A stretch of DNA of 64,000 bases from an uncultured Clostridia bacterium (GTDB taxonomy: Bacteria > Bacillota > Clostridia > Lachnospirales > Anaerotignaceae): NCBI GenBank assembly GCA_910586765.1, contig CAJUJJ010000013.1, forward strand, positions 15,030 to 79,029. Direction: 5' to 3'. The notes under the pieces are model-generated. The model saw only the letters and a program-made list of their open reading frames with translations, did no database searches and had not been told where the DNA came from. The position numbers were made by a program, and so were the translations under genes. Shown one piece after another: positions 35,038-44,900 of this stretch. Position 1 is the first letter of the stretch. Each line of letters starts with the position of its first letter.

Positions 35038-35227
35038 AATACATCTTTCCTTTCTGCTATTTTTATCAGCATAACATGATTTTTATGAAAATACAAATAC
35101 TATCATTATATAATAACTTGTTTTAAATAAAGAAAATAATATGCTCAAATATCTGCTTTTGCTATACATTGTATTGTGCTATAATGAAAAAATAATATAA
35201 AATATAACAATAAATGGTGGTGTTGAT

Positions 35228-36049
35228 ATGAAAGCAGCATTATTACAGATGTCCGTTTTACAAAGCAAACAACAAAATATAGAAAAAGCAATTTCTTTTT
35301 TAGAGCAAAGCAAAAAAGAATGTGCTGATATAGCAATATTACCAGAAATGTTTTGCTGTCCTTATGCTACAGAAAATTTTCCTTTGTATGCAGAACAACA
35401 GGGAGGTACTGTATGGCAGGCACTTTCTCAAACAGCTAAAAAACTAAATATGTATATTATAGGCGGTTCTATGCCAGAAAAAGGCGAAAATGGGGCAATT
35501 TATAATACCTGCTATGCTTTTAACAGAGAAGGAAAACAAATAGCAAAACACAGAAAAATGCACTTATTTGATATTAATGTTTCAGGAGGACAGTATTTTA
35601 AAGAATCTGACACATTAACGGCAGGAAACGAAATTACTGTTTTTAATACAGAATTTGGCAAAATGGGTATTTGTATTTGTTATGACATTCGTTTTGTAGA
35701 ATTATCTCGTATTATGGCATTAGAAGGAGCAAATATTATTATTGTACCAGCTGCTTTTAATATGACAACAGGCCCAGCGCATTGGGAAATATCATTTCGA
35801 ACAAGAGCATTAGATAACCAAGTATATACTATAGGTGTCGCACCGGCAAGACAACAGCAAAGCACATATGTTTCTTATGGCAATTCTATAGCTGTATCTC
35901 CTTGGGGAAAGGTGCTTACACGACTATCTGAAAAAGAAGAAATTGCTTATTGTGATATAGATTTGAATGAAATAAATAAAATCAGAAAACAATTACCTAT
36001 ATTAGCACATAGAAGAAATGACATTTACACATTAAAAAGAAAAGAGTGA
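35228..36049 (+). CDS. Carbon-nitrogen hydrolase (omega-amidase-like nitrilase)
   Basis: A 273-residue nitrilase-superfamily amidase. The catalytic triad is visible: Glu in AILPEMFCCPY, Lys in HRKMHLFDI and Cys in GICICYDIRF. The motif HLFDINVSGG and overall length match the Nit2/omega-amidase branch, which hydrolyses alpha-keto acid amides; that substrate is inferred. ATG after GGTGGTG. It is the first gene of a run with msrAB (7 bp) and asnS. Confidence 0.9.
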   Translation: MKAALLQMSVLQSKQQNIEKAISFLEQSKKECADIAILPEMFCCPYATENFPLYAEQQGGTVWQALSQTAKKLNMYIIGGSMPEKGENGAIYNTCYAFNREGKQIAKHRKMHLFDINVSGGQYFKESDTLTAGNEITVFNTEFGKMGICICYDIRFVELSRIMALEGANIIIVPAAFNMTTGPAHWEISFRTRALDNQVYTIGVAPARQQQSTYVSYGNSIAVSPWGKVLTRLSEKEEIAYCDIDLNEINKIRKQLPILAHRRNDIYTLKRKE

Positions 36050-36056
36050 TATATTT

Positions 36057-36995
36057 ATGAACAAACAGAAAATATATTTAGCAGGTGGCTGCTTTTGGGG
36101 AACACAAAAATATATGCAGTTATTAGAGGGTGTTTTAGACACTACAGTAGGTTATGTAAATGGTGATGAGGAACAAACTTGTTATGAAGCAGTATGCAAT
36201 GGCAGTGGTCATGCGGAAGCAGTAGAAGTGATTTTTGACAGTGACAAAATATCACTTTTGGAGTTATTAAAAGACTTTTATAGAACAATAGACCCTACTT
36301 GTCACTACAGACAAGGTATGGACGTAGGAATACAATACAGAACAGGTGTTTATTATATAGAACAAAGTCAAAAAGAAATTATAGCACAATCTTTAAAAGA
36401 ATTACAAAAACAGTATCAAAAGCCCGTTGTAGTAGAAAATTTGCCTTTACAGCATTTTTGCAGAGCAGAAGAATATCATCAAAATTATTTGAATAAAAAT
36501 CCTAATGGATATTGTCATATCAATATTGAAAAAATAATGAAACAGAAAAATCGCATTGTAGACGAAACAAAATATAGCAAACCAGATAACGAAACATTAA
36601 AAGAAATGTTAACCCCTTTACAATATGCAGTAACACAACAAAACGAAACAGAACCACCTTTTCAAAATAGTTATTATAATATGGAAAAAGATGGCATTTA
36701 TGTAGACATTACCACAGGAGAACCTCTTTTTAGTTCTAAAGATAAATTTCAATCTGGCTGTGGCTGGCCGAGTTTTACAAAAGCCATTGACCCTAATACG
36801 ATTGTAGAATACGACGATTTAAGCCATAATATGATAAGAACAGAAGTCAGAAGCAGATGCGGTAATGCCCATTTAGGTCACGTTTTTGAAGAAAACTATG
36901 GTTTAAGATACTGTATCAACAGTGCTGCATTACATTTTATACCAAAAGAAGATATGAAAAAACAAGGATACGGAGAATTTTTAAAATTTTTGTAA
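36057..36995 (+). CDS. msrAB: Bifunctional methionine sulfoxide reductase MsrA-MsrB
   Basis: A 312-residue fusion that repairs both stereoisomers of oxidised methionine. MsrA is residues 1-155, with the catalytic Cys in GGCFWGTQKY and the GMDVGIQYRTGVYY segment. MsrB is about 165-310: SGCGWPSFTKAID, RCGNAHLGHVF and the catalytic Cys in RYCINSAALHFIP. The MsrB zinc Cys pairs are absent, as in non-zinc types. No signal peptide, so it acts in the cytoplasm. Confidence 0.96.
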   Translation: MNKQKIYLAGGCFWGTQKYMQLLEGVLDTTVGYVNGDEEQTCYEAVCNGSGHAEAVEVIFDSDKISLLELLKDFYRTIDPTCHYRQGMDVGIQYRTGVYYIEQSQKEIIAQSLKELQKQYQKPVVVENLPLQHFCRAEEYHQNYLNKNPNGYCHINIEKIMKQKNRIVDETKYSKPDNETLKEMLTPLQYAVTQQNETEPPFQNSYYNMEKDGIYVDITTGEPLFSSKDKFQSGCGWPSFTKAIDPNTIVEYDDLSHNMIRTEVRSRCGNAHLGHVFEENYGLRYCINSAALHFIPKEDMKKQGYGEFLKFL

Positions 36996-37014
36996 TAAGA
37001 AAGAAGTGATAACA

Positions 37015-38418
37015 TTGCAATTTACACAGATAAGAGAGATATATAAAAATCAAAAACAATATGCACAAAAAGAAATTACTGTAGCAGGCTGGATAAAAAC
37101 AATAAGAAGTTCCAAAGCATTTGGATTTTTAGAATTAAACGATGGTACTTTTTTTAAAAATATGCAAATAGTGCTAGAAGAAAATCAGCTTGATAATTAT
37201 ACTGATGTGGTAAAATGGAATGTGGGAACAGCCGTAATTGTAAAAGGCATATTGGAAGAAACACCAGATGCAAAACAACCTTTTGAATTAAAAGCAAAAC
37301 AAGTAATATTGGAAGGAAGTTGTGACAGTTCTTATCCTTTACAGAAAAAAAGACATTCTTTTGAATATTTAAGAAAAATCGCTTATTTGCGTCCCAGAAC
37401 AAGTACATTTTCTGCTATATTTAGAGTAAGAAGTTTAATTGCTTATGCAATACACACATTTTTTCAGCAAAAGGGATTTGTGTATGTGCATACTCCTATT
37501 ATTACAGGGAGTGATTGTGAAGGGGCAGGAGAAATGTTTTCTGTTACAACATTACCATTAAAAGAAATACAAAACATGCCAGTTACAGAATGTGGTGACG
37601 TTGATTTTACAAAAGACTTTTTCGGAAAACAAACAAATTTAACAGTAAGCGGTCAACTTTCGGGAGAAACATTTGCTATGGCTTTCCGCAATATTTACAC
37701 ATTTGGCCCAACATTTAGAGCAGAAAATTCCAATACTGCACGTCATGCTGCAGAATTTTGGATGGTAGAGCCTGAAATGGCTTTTGCAGATTTAGAGGAC
37801 AATATGGTAATTGCAGAAGAAATGTTAAAATATATCATATCATTTGTGTTAGAAAATGCACCTGAAGAAATGGCATTTTTTAATGAGTTTATAGATAAAG
37901 GACTTTTAAAAAGATTAGAAAATATTGTTTCATCTGATTTCGAAAGAGTAACCTATACACAAGCAATTACAATGCTTGAAAAAGTAAAAGACAAATTTAT
38001 ATATCCTGTAAAACGGGGTATGGATTTACAGACAGAACACGAAAGATACTTGACAGAAGAAATATTTCAAAAACCTGTTTTTGTGACAGATTACCCTAAA
38101 GATATTAAAGCGTTCTATATGAGAAGCAATGAAGACAATAAAACAGTTGCAGCTATGGATTTACTTGTTCCAAACATTGGAGAAATCATAGGAGGAAGTC
38201 AGAGAGAGGAAAGATTAGACAAGCTGGAAAAAAGAATGGAAGAATTGTCTATGAAAAAAGAAGATTATTGGTGGTATATTGATTTAAGGAGATATGGCGG
38301 TACACGTCATTCTGGTTTTGGATTAGGCTTTGAAAGAGCTGTGATGTATTTGACAGGTATGAGCAATATTAGAGATGTCATACCTTATCCCAGAACAGTA
38401 CACAATGCAGAGTATTAA
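37015..38418 (+). CDS. asnS: Asparaginyl-tRNA synthetase
   Basis: A class IIb aminoacyl-tRNA synthetase of about 467 residues that charges tRNA-Asn. It has an N-terminal OB-fold anticodon-binding domain (VAGWIKTIRSSKAFGFLELND), motif 2 FGPTFRAENSNTARHAAEFW and motif 3 GFGLGFERAVMYLTG. A GTG at 37006 is also in frame, but GAAGTG spans it and sits 6 nt before the TTG at 37015, which I prefer; the difference is 3 codons. No T-box leader: it starts 10 bp after msrAB and depends on upstream transcription. Confidence 0.94.
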   Translation: MQFTQIREIYKNQKQYAQKEITVAGWIKTIRSSKAFGFLELNDGTFFKNMQIVLEENQLDNYTDVVKWNVGTAVIVKGILEETPDAKQPFELKAKQVILEGSCDSSYPLQKKRHSFEYLRKIAYLRPRTSTFSAIFRVRSLIAYAIHTFFQQKGFVYVHTPIITGSDCEGAGEMFSVTTLPLKEIQNMPVTECGDVDFTKDFFGKQTNLTVSGQLSGETFAMAFRNIYTFGPTFRAENSNTARHAAEFWMVEPEMAFADLEDNMVIAEEMLKYIISFVLENAPEEMAFFNEFIDKGLLKRLENIVSSDFERVTYTQAITMLEKVKDKFIYPVKRGMDLQTEHERYLTEEIFQKPVFVTDYPKDIKAFYMRSNEDNKTVAAMDLLVPNIGEIIGGSQREERLDKLEKRMEELSMKKEDYWWYIDLRRYGGTRHSGFGLGFERAVMYLTGMSNIRDVIPYPRTVHNAEY

Positions 38419-38433
38419 AAGGAGGAAAATACT

Positions 38434-38673
38434 ATGATTGATAAATATGTTATTCGTGGAATAAATGAAATATGGTACCATTTAAAAAAATACAAAGACA
38501 GAACAGATGAATGGAGAGCAGACTTTTATGATGAAGAAGAACAGTTGATTTGCAGTTTTGAAGGCGACGAAGAAACAATGGAAAGGCTAAAATCAGATGA
38601 AGAAACATATGCAATGGTAACAGAAATGGTAGATATTGCTATCAATATGCTAGGAGTAGATTTTGTATTATAA
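38434..38673 (+). CDS. Small acidic uncharacterised protein
   Basis: A 79-residue acidic cytoplasmic protein (DEWRADFYDEEEQLICSF, GDEETMERLKSDEETYAMV) with no recognised domain. AAAGGAGG before the ATG and 15 bp from asnS support its being a real member of that operon. Confidence 0.7.
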   Translation: MIDKYVIRGINEIWYHLKKYKDRTDEWRADFYDEEEQLICSFEGDEETMERLKSDEETYAMVTEMVDIAINMLGVDFVL

Positions 38674-38720
38674 ATTTTTTTAATGCCTTGTATGTTTTGT
38701 AACATTTTGGAGGAGAAAAA

Positions 38721-38966
38721 ATGAAAATCAGTACAAAAGCAATACTGTTGGCAATGATATCATTTATTGCATTTTATCTATTTGACCAATATATTTTATG
38801 TAATATAGGTTTTTTGTTAACAATAGGTGGAGATGAATATGAATTGTCTTATCATATGCCTTCTTATACGGGTATAGCACTTATTTCATCACTTGTTGTT
38901 ACCTGTACTTACATTATAGTAAAAAAAATAGAGAAATTACTGGAAGAAATAAAAAAAATAAAATAA
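38721..38966 (+). CDS. Small two-span membrane protein
   Basis: An 81-residue protein with two hydrophobic segments (about residues 6-34 and 51-68) and a basic, helical C-terminus (KKIEKLLEEIKKIK). AGGAG before the ATG. Not recognised. It lies in the gap between asnS and the secreted stalk-domain protein on the same strand. Confidence 0.68.
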   Translation: MKISTKAILLAMISFIAFYLFDQYILCNIGFLLTIGGDEYELSYHMPSYTGIALISSLVVTCTYIIVKKIEKLLEEIKKIK

Positions 38967-39053
38967 TTATAATATTTAGGGAACAAATCAAAAAAACATA
39001 TCGTCTTATACTATAGAAAACAATAAATGATAACAATTTAGGAGGAAAATATT

Positions 39054-40061
39054 ATGAAAAAAATGTGTGCAATACTTGCGGCAATGATGGCTTTTTCTAC
39101 AGTAAGTACAATGACGATATTTGCAGATGAGGTACAGCAGAAGTTGCCATTAATAAAGGAATTACCAGAAATGAAAGAATTAGAACAAAATAATAAAGAA
39201 ATGGAAAGTCAATATATGACAAAGAGTGGAACAATAAAATCAATAGAAAAAGAAAAAGACTATTATACAATTTCTGTTACACAGCCAGATGATGAATATG
39301 GTATTATATTTACAGTAAGTCAAAACGCTTTTATTGTAAATAGTGAAAACGGTAATTTTATGACATTTGATGAATTAAAAAATGATATGAATATTACTGC
39401 TGTTATAGCGAAAAATGCACCTATGACAATGAGCCTGCCCCCTATGACAAATGCAGTAGGTTTGGTAGTAGGAGAACAAAATTTTGCAGCAACAGGTTAT
39501 TTTGATGAAGAATTGACAAGTAAAGATATTGCATCTATGTTGCAATTAAACATTTCAGAAGAAACAAAAATTGTAGATATGGCAGGCACAAAAAAAATAT
39601 TTACACAAGATGATGTAAAAAATCAAGATTGTCTTGTATTGTATGGTATCACAACAAGAAGTATACCAGCACAAACAAATCCTGTATTTGTAATGATATT
39701 AGACAAACAAGATATAGCAGAAATAGAAGATGGTGTTGTTGGTGTAATAGAAGCAGAAGAATTACAACCAGAACAAACTCCACAAACAGAGCAGCAAACA
39801 CCACCAGCAGTAACAGAACCATTGCCATTACCATTACCAGAACAAAGTTTTGTACCTTTGAGAGAAATTGCAGAAAATGAAGGATTTACTGTAACATGGA
39901 CAGCAAATGACAAACCAGTATTATTACAAAAAGATGGTGTAACAATAGAAATTACAGTTGGACAAAAAGAGTATAAAAAAGGAGAAGAAGTATTACAAGC
40001 AGAAAAAGCTCCTGAATTGATACAATCTAAAATTTATGTTAGCGGAAATATATTAAAATAA
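39054..40061 (+). CDS. Secreted protein with copper-amine-oxidase-N-like domain
   Basis: A 335-residue exported protein. The signal peptide MKKMCAILAAMMAFSTVSTM is cut near IFADE. The middle (about 50-220) is an unrecognised domain; a Gln/Pro/Thr-rich linker (PEQTPQTEQQTPPAV) follows, and the last 70 residues (SFVPLREIAENEGFTVTW...) resemble the stalk domain often called copper amine oxidase N-terminal-like, common in clostridial wall proteins. No copper enzyme is implied. AGGAGG before the ATG; terminator after. Confidence 0.8.
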   Translation: MKKMCAILAAMMAFSTVSTMTIFADEVQQKLPLIKELPEMKELEQNNKEMESQYMTKSGTIKSIEKEKDYYTISVTQPDDEYGIIFTVSQNAFIVNSENGNFMTFDELKNDMNITAVIAKNAPMTMSLPPMTNAVGLVVGEQNFAATGYFDEELTSKDIASMLQLNISEETKIVDMAGTKKIFTQDDVKNQDCLVLYGITTRSIPAQTNPVFVMILDKQDIAEIEDGVVGVIEAEELQPEQTPQTEQQTPPAVTEPLPLPLPEQSFVPLREIAENEGFTVTWTANDKPVLLQKDGVTIEITVGQKEYKKGEEVLQAEKAPELIQSKIYVSGNILK

Positions 40062-40068
40062 TGTAAAT

Positions 40069-40098
40069 AGCCCCCTCAAAAATGAGGGGGCTTAGCTT
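40069..40098. terminator. Bidirectional terminator
   Basis: AGCCCCCTCA (40069-40078) pairs with TGAGGGGGCT (40083-40092). It lies between two convergent surface-protein genes; the plus-strand T-tract is broken (TAGCTTATT). Confidence 0.8.
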
Positions 40099-41038
40099 AT
40101 TGATATTTTATTTCAAATGATTGTATATTTTCTTTTTTTCTTATGTCTGTATCTAAATATAAATAGTAATCGTGATGGCCATTTCCTTGTCCTTCTCCTA
40201 CAGTATTGATATTGATTTTTTCGCCATTGACATATATTGTAACATGTTGATTTGCTATATCAGCATTTGGGTGTCTAATTTCCCCTTCTTTATCTATTGT
40301 TACAATATCATATAACATACGACCGAGCTCTACTGTTTGAGATAATACTCTTTGATAAATAGAAAAGCGAATATATAGTCCTTCTTCTTTGTTCCAACAA
40401 AGTCTAACATCTGATATGTAGTTTCTGTTTTTTCCAGTACTGTCAAATGTTTCATCACTATTTTTATTTGCTGTTATAGTAAAATCAAAAATTTTTCTTG
40501 AAGTATCGCTTGTGTAATCATCTTCCAAAGCAATTTGCCAATCAGGTGTGTATTCAAAACAAATTTTTCTTTGGTCAGCATACCACTTTACATCACCATA
40601 AATAGCAAGAGTATCCATAAAAATAACAATTTTTCCATTAATATTATAAGAATTAATTTCATTTCTATATCTATTATTTATGTGTGTAACAATGCCAGAA
40701 GGAGATACTTTTTCAGAAATAAAAATATTTTTGGGTAATGTGCCATCTGCTGTAACTTCCTTCCAGCTACTCTCATAATTAATTTCTAAAGAAGTATCAG
40801 AACTTTCTGGGTCAGTATAATAAAACACTTCAAATCCATATTTGTTTAAATCTTCTGCAACAATGGCAGTATAACCATTGATATTATAAGAAGGTATCGC
40901 TATACCATTGATATATGCTGTAATATCTGTATTTTCTGTTTTTAAAGTTTTTTGCGTATCATCAGCAGTATTACAAGCAATCATAAAAAACAATAGTAAA
41001 ATTGTACAAAGTGAAAACAATAAATTGTGTTTTTTCAT
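40097..41038 (-). CDS. Lipoprotein with stalk-like domains
   Basis: A 313-residue lipoprotein. The signal MKKHNLLFSLCTILLLFFMI ends in the lipobox IAC. The mature protein has two copies of the amine-oxidase-N-like motif: AYINGIAIPSYNINGYTAIVAEDLNKYGFEVFYY-type at about 42-80, and NSYNINGKIVIFMDTLAIYGDVKWY-type at about 128-152. The C-terminal half is probably a beta domain. ATG after GGGGAGGAG. Function unknown; a surface-binding role is inferred. Confidence 0.78.
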   Translation of the reverse strand: MKKHNLLFSLCTILLLFFMIACNTADDTQKTLKTENTDITAYINGIAIPSYNINGYTAIVAEDLNKYGFEVFYYTDPESSDTSLEINYESSWKEVTADGTLPKNIFISEKVSPSGIVTHINNRYRNEINSYNINGKIVIFMDTLAIYGDVKWYADQRKICFEYTPDWQIALEDDYTSDTSRKIFDFTITANKNSDETFDSTGKNRNYISDVRLCWNKEEGLYIRFSIYQRVLSQTVELGRMLYDIVTIDKEGEIRHPNADIANQHVTIYVNGEKININTVGEGQGNGHHDYYLYLDTDIRKKENIQSFEIKYQ

Positions 41039-41112
41039 AATACTCCTCCCCTATTCCCAAAATAAAGCAGATATAGTCATTTTAGCACATATACTATAAA
41101 AATACAACAAAA

Positions 41113-41142
41113 AAATCCCCTTGTTGTATAAGGGGATTTCAA
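41113..41142 (-). terminator. Terminator after flavodoxin gene
   Basis: AAATCCCCTT (41113-41122) pairs with AAGGGGATTT (41130-41139); the minus strand continues TTTTTTTGTTG. It ends the hrcA-grpE-dnaK-dnaJ-flavodoxin unit. Confidence 0.88.
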
Positions 41143-41150
41143 AAAAGGGG

Positions 41151-41630
41151 TTATAAATTGTATTCTGTAATCCATTGAGAAAGTGATTTTTCTGTTTGTT
41201 TTCCATTTAATAATTTGCCTTTTTTCCAGTTTATATGAGGATATTGTTTTTGTAAATTCTTTTCGCAGTTTTCAATGCCACTACTTCCAGATGTTGCAAA
41301 AGGAATTACTGTTTTACCAGTGAAGTCATTTGCTTCTATAAATGTATTTATAATGGTAGGGGCAACATACCACCAAACAGGAAAACCAATAAATATGGTA
41401 TCATATTGTGAAATATCACTTATATTTTCTGCCATAGGAGGACGGAAAGCACTGTCATTCATTTCTATAGAGCTTCGGCTTTTATTATTTGTCCAGTCAA
41501 GGTCAGCAGATGTATAAGCAACTTTTGGTTTAATTTCATATAAGTCAGCACTTGCAACCTTTGACAATGTTTCTGCAACTGATTGTGTAACACCACTTGC
41601 TGAAAAATATGCTACTAATGTTTTTGACAT
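41151..41630 (-). CDS. Flavodoxin
   Basis: A 159-residue short flavodoxin of the flavodoxin_4 type. It starts with an FMN loop KTLVAYFSASGVTQSVAE and has FIGFPVWWYVAPTIINTFI and PFATSGSSGIE, all flavin contacts. ATG after AAAGGA. It lies 18 bp after dnaJ with no terminator between, so it may be cotranscribed with the chaperone genes, which is unusual. Electron carrier; partners unknown. Confidence 0.9.
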   Translation of the reverse strand: MSKTLVAYFSASGVTQSVAETLSKVASADLYEIKPKVAYTSADLDWTNNKSRSSIEMNDSAFRPPMAENISDISQYDTIFIGFPVWWYVAPTIINTFIEANDFTGKTVIPFATSGSSGIENCEKNLQKQYPHINWKKGKLLNGKQTEKSLSQWITEYNL

Positions 41631-41648
41631 ACTGCAACATTCCTTTCT

Positions 41649-42803
41649 TTATTTTTTAAATTCTTCCCTCAAGTTTTCAAAAAATCCTTTTTTTTTCTTT
41701 TCTTCTTTAGCTTCTTGAGTAGTTTCTCCTTCGCCATAAAAATCTCTAAGTAATTGTTTCTGTCTATCTGTCAAAGAAGTTGGAATTTGTACTTTAAGCG
41801 TTACAACTAAATCTCCTTTTGACTTTTCATTTCTCAATTTTGGAGCACCTGCTCCTTTTAATGTGATTACTGTTTCAGGCTGCGTACCTGCTTTTATGTT
41901 ATACTTTTGTTCACCATACATTGTTTTGATACTAATTTCATCGCCCAATGCAGCCTGTATAAATGAAATAGATACATCACAATACAAATTTAATCCTTTT
42001 CTTTTAAATACTTTATCAGACTCTACATATATTGTAACAAGAAGGTCGCCATATCCGCCACCTCTTTCTCCAATATCGCCCTTACCGCTTAAACGAATTG
42101 TCTGACCACTGTCAATACCTGCTGGTATTTTAATTTCAAATGTTTTTGTTTTTCTTACTTTTCCAGCACCTCTACAGTTTGTACAAGGGTCTTTGATTTG
42201 TTTTCCAGTACCTCCACAAGCAGAACAAGTTCTAACAGATGTCATAGCACCAAAAAGGGACTGCTGTGTTACTCTTTCTTGTCCAGTACCATTACATCTT
42301 TTACAAGTTTCTGCGTGTGTGCCTGGTTTCGCACCTGTGCCGTGACAAGTATCACATTCATCTGTTACTGGTACAGAAATTTCTTTTGTGCCTCCAAATA
42401 TAGACTCTGAAAATGAAATTTGCATATTTATATGAATGTCATTTCCTCGTCTTGGACCACTTCTTCTAGCACTAGCACCACCGCCACCAAAACCAAACAT
42501 ACTGAAAATATCGCCAATATCCCCCATATCAAAGCTGCTGCTATAAAATCCGCCACCGCCCATACCACTGCTTGGGTCAAATGCTGCGTGACCAAATTGG
42601 TCATATTGTGCTTTTTTCTGAGGGTCGCTTAATACTTCATAAGCCTCTCCCAGCTCTTTGAATTTTTCTTCTGCTTCTTTATTTCCCGGATTTGCGTCTG
42701 GGTGATATTTTTTTGCCAATTTACGATATGCTTTTTTAATTTCGTCATCACTTGCACTTTTGTTTACACCTAGCACTTCGTAATAATCACGTTTGTCAGC
42801 CAC
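41649..42803 (-). CDS. dnaJ: Chaperone DnaJ
   Basis: A 384-residue type I Hsp40. The J domain (residues 1-70) has YHPDANPG with the HPD motif; a Gly/Phe-rich region follows; four zinc-finger repeats (CDTCHGTG, CKRCNGTG, CSACGGTG, CTNCRGAG) cover about 145-210; the C-terminal substrate-binding domains complete it. GTG start 8 nt after AGGTGG. It lies 180 bp after dnaK, with a hairpin (TTGGGAA-ACA-TTCCCAA, 42913-42929) in the gap. Confidence 0.97.
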   Translation of the reverse strand: MADKRDYYEVLGVNKSASDDEIKKAYRKLAKKYHPDANPGNKEAEEKFKELGEAYEVLSDPQKKAQYDQFGHAAFDPSSGMGGGGFYSSSFDMGDIGDIFSMFGFGGGGASARRSGPRRGNDIHINMQISFSESIFGGTKEISVPVTDECDTCHGTGAKPGTHAETCKRCNGTGQERVTQQSLFGAMTSVRTCSACGGTGKQIKDPCTNCRGAGKVRKTKTFEIKIPAGIDSGQTIRLSGKGDIGERGGGYGDLLVTIYVESDKVFKRKGLNLYCDVSISFIQAALGDEISIKTMYGEQKYNIKAGTQPETVITLKGAGAPKLRNEKSKGDLVVTLKVQIPTSLTDRQKQLLRDFYGEGETTQEAKEEKKKKGFFENLREEFKK

Positions 42804-42983
42804 TTACTCCACCACCTAAAACCTTTCCTTTTACAAGTTAAAACCTTGAGAATTTCCAAACCACATCAACACTTATTTAGCATTTGAATACACTAAAAAG
42901 TTTTGCATTCGTTTGGGAAACATTCCCAAGGTTACTTTTTTACCTACACTTTTGTTATGCTACAATAAATAACATTTTCTATA

Positions 42984-44813
42984 TTACAATTCTTTTCCTT
43001 CTCCGTCAACTACATCATCTTGTGGAGCTGCACCTTCTGCATTTGCTGCACCTGCTGCTTGATACAATTTTTCAGAAATTTTATAAAATTCTTGTTTTAA
43101 TGTTTCTGTAGCTGATTTTACATTTGAAACATCACTTTCTGTCATAGTAGCAGGTTCTAAGTCTTTTACTGCATCTTTTAATTGATTTAATGCACCTTCT
43201 ACACTACTCTTTTCTGCATCATCAATTTTTCCTTCTAAATCTGTTAATGCTTTTTCTGTTTGGAATATCAAAGAATCTGCTTCATTTTTTGCATCAATGG
43301 CTTCTTTTCTCTTTCTATCTTCTTCTGCAAATTGTTCTGCTTCTTTTACTGCTTTTTCGATTTCTTCATCACTCAAATTAGAACCAGCAGTAATTGTGAT
43401 TTTTTGTTCTTTTCCTGTACCCAAATCTTTCGCAGATACATTTACAATACCATTTGCGTCAATATCAAATGCAACTTCAATTTGTGGTACACCACGTCTT
43501 GCAGGAGCAATACCGTCAAGTTTAAACTGTCCTAATGTTTTGTTATCTCTTGCTAATTGTCTTTCTCCCTGTACAACGTGAATATCTACTGCTGTTTGAT
43601 TATCTTCTGCTGTAGAGAATATTTGTTTTTTGCTTGTTGGTATTGTTGTATTTCTATCAATCAATTTTGTAGCAACACCGCCTAATGTTTCAATACCTAA
43701 TGAAAGTGGTGTTACGTCTAATAACAATACGCTTCCTGCACCTTGTTCTCCAGAAAGTTTACCACCTTGTATAGATGCACCTACTGCAACACATTCGTCT
43801 GGGTTAATGCCTTTGAATGGGTCTTTTCCTGTAAATTTCTTTACAGCATCTTGTACTGCTGGTATTCTTGTAGAACCACCTACTAACAATACTTTATCAA
43901 TATCACTTGCTGTCAAATCTGCATCAGATAATGCTTGACGTACAGGTGTCATTGTTCTATCTACTAAATCACTTGTTAATTCATCAAATTTTGCTCTGGA
44001 CAATGTAACATCTAAGTGTTTTGGGCCATCTTGATTCATTGTGATAAATGGCAAATTGATATTTGTCGTTGTTGTTGTTGAAAGTTCTTTTTTTGCTTTT
44101 TCTGCTGCTTCTTTCAATCTCTGCATAGCCATTTTATCTTTGCTCAAATCCATATTTTCTGCTCTTTTAAATTCTTCAATCAAGAAGTTGATTACTTTGT
44201 TGTCAAAGTCATCTCCACCTAAACGAGTATCACCATTTGTAGCTAATACTTCTATAACGCCATCACCAATTTCAATAATGGAAACGTCGAATGTACCGCC
44301 ACCCAAGTCATATACCATTATTTTTTGTTCTTGTTCATTATCAAGACCATAAGCAAGTGCTGCTGCTGTTGGCTCATTTATAATTCTTTTTACATCTAAT
44401 CCTGCAATTTTACCTGCATCTTTTGTTGCTTGTCTTTGTGCATCATTAAAATAAGCTGGTACAGTAATAACTGCTTCTGTAACTTTTTCTCCTAAATAGC
44501 TTTCTGCATCTGCTTTTAATTTTTGTAATATCATAGCAGAAATTTCTTGTGGTGAATATTGTTTTCCTTCAATAGACACTTTATAGCTGTTTCCCATTTC
44601 TCTTTTAATAGAACTTATTGTATTGTCTGGATTTGTAATTGCTTGACGTTTTGCAGTTTCTCCCACTAAACGTTCTCCATTTTTTGCAAAACCAACTACA
44701 GATGGTGTTGTTCTTGCACCGTCAGAGTTTACAATAACAACAGGCTGACCGCCTTCCATTACTGCTACACATGAATTTGTTGTTCCTAAGTCAATACCAA
44801 TAATTTTACCCAT
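42984..44813 (-). CDS. dnaK: Chaperone DnaK (Hsp70)
   Basis: A 609-residue Hsp70, the short form usual in Gram-positives. IGIDLGTTNSCVAVMEGG begins the ATPase domain; DLGGGTFDVSIIEIGDG and LVGGSTRIPAVQ are nucleotide contacts; the substrate domain starts near LLLDVTPLSLGIETLGG, and the end is acidic (DDVVDGEGKEL). AGGAGG before the ATG. Third gene of the CIRCE-controlled operon. Confidence 0.98.
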   Translation of the reverse strand: MGKIIGIDLGTTNSCVAVMEGGQPVVIVNSDGARTTPSVVGFAKNGERLVGETAKRQAITNPDNTISSIKREMGNSYKVSIEGKQYSPQEISAMILQKLKADAESYLGEKVTEAVITVPAYFNDAQRQATKDAGKIAGLDVKRIINEPTAAALAYGLDNEQEQKIMVYDLGGGTFDVSIIEIGDGVIEVLATNGDTRLGGDDFDNKVINFLIEEFKRAENMDLSKDKMAMQRLKEAAEKAKKELSTTTTTNINLPFITMNQDGPKHLDVTLSRAKFDELTSDLVDRTMTPVRQALSDADLTASDIDKVLLVGGSTRIPAVQDAVKKFTGKDPFKGINPDECVAVGASIQGGKLSGEQGAGSVLLLDVTPLSLGIETLGGVATKLIDRNTTIPTSKKQIFSTAEDNQTAVDIHVVQGERQLARDNKTLGQFKLDGIAPARRGVPQIEVAFDIDANGIVNVSAKDLGTGKEQKITITAGSNLSDEEIEKAVKEAEQFAEEDRKRKEAIDAKNEADSLIFQTEKALTDLEGKIDDAEKSSVEGALNQLKDAVKDLEPATMTESDVSNVKSATETLKQEFYKISEKLYQAAGAANAEGAAPQDDVVDGEGKEL

Positions 44814-44900
44814 AATATATATTCCTCCTAATATAAAACCATTCTTTGTTATTTTAATTTATCATTTATACGAAACTGCTTTTCTATTGGCAGTGTTATT

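Noticed and set aside
36961..37014. T-box leader for asnS
   Set aside because: Only 10 bp or so separate msrAB and asnS, with no room for a T-box.
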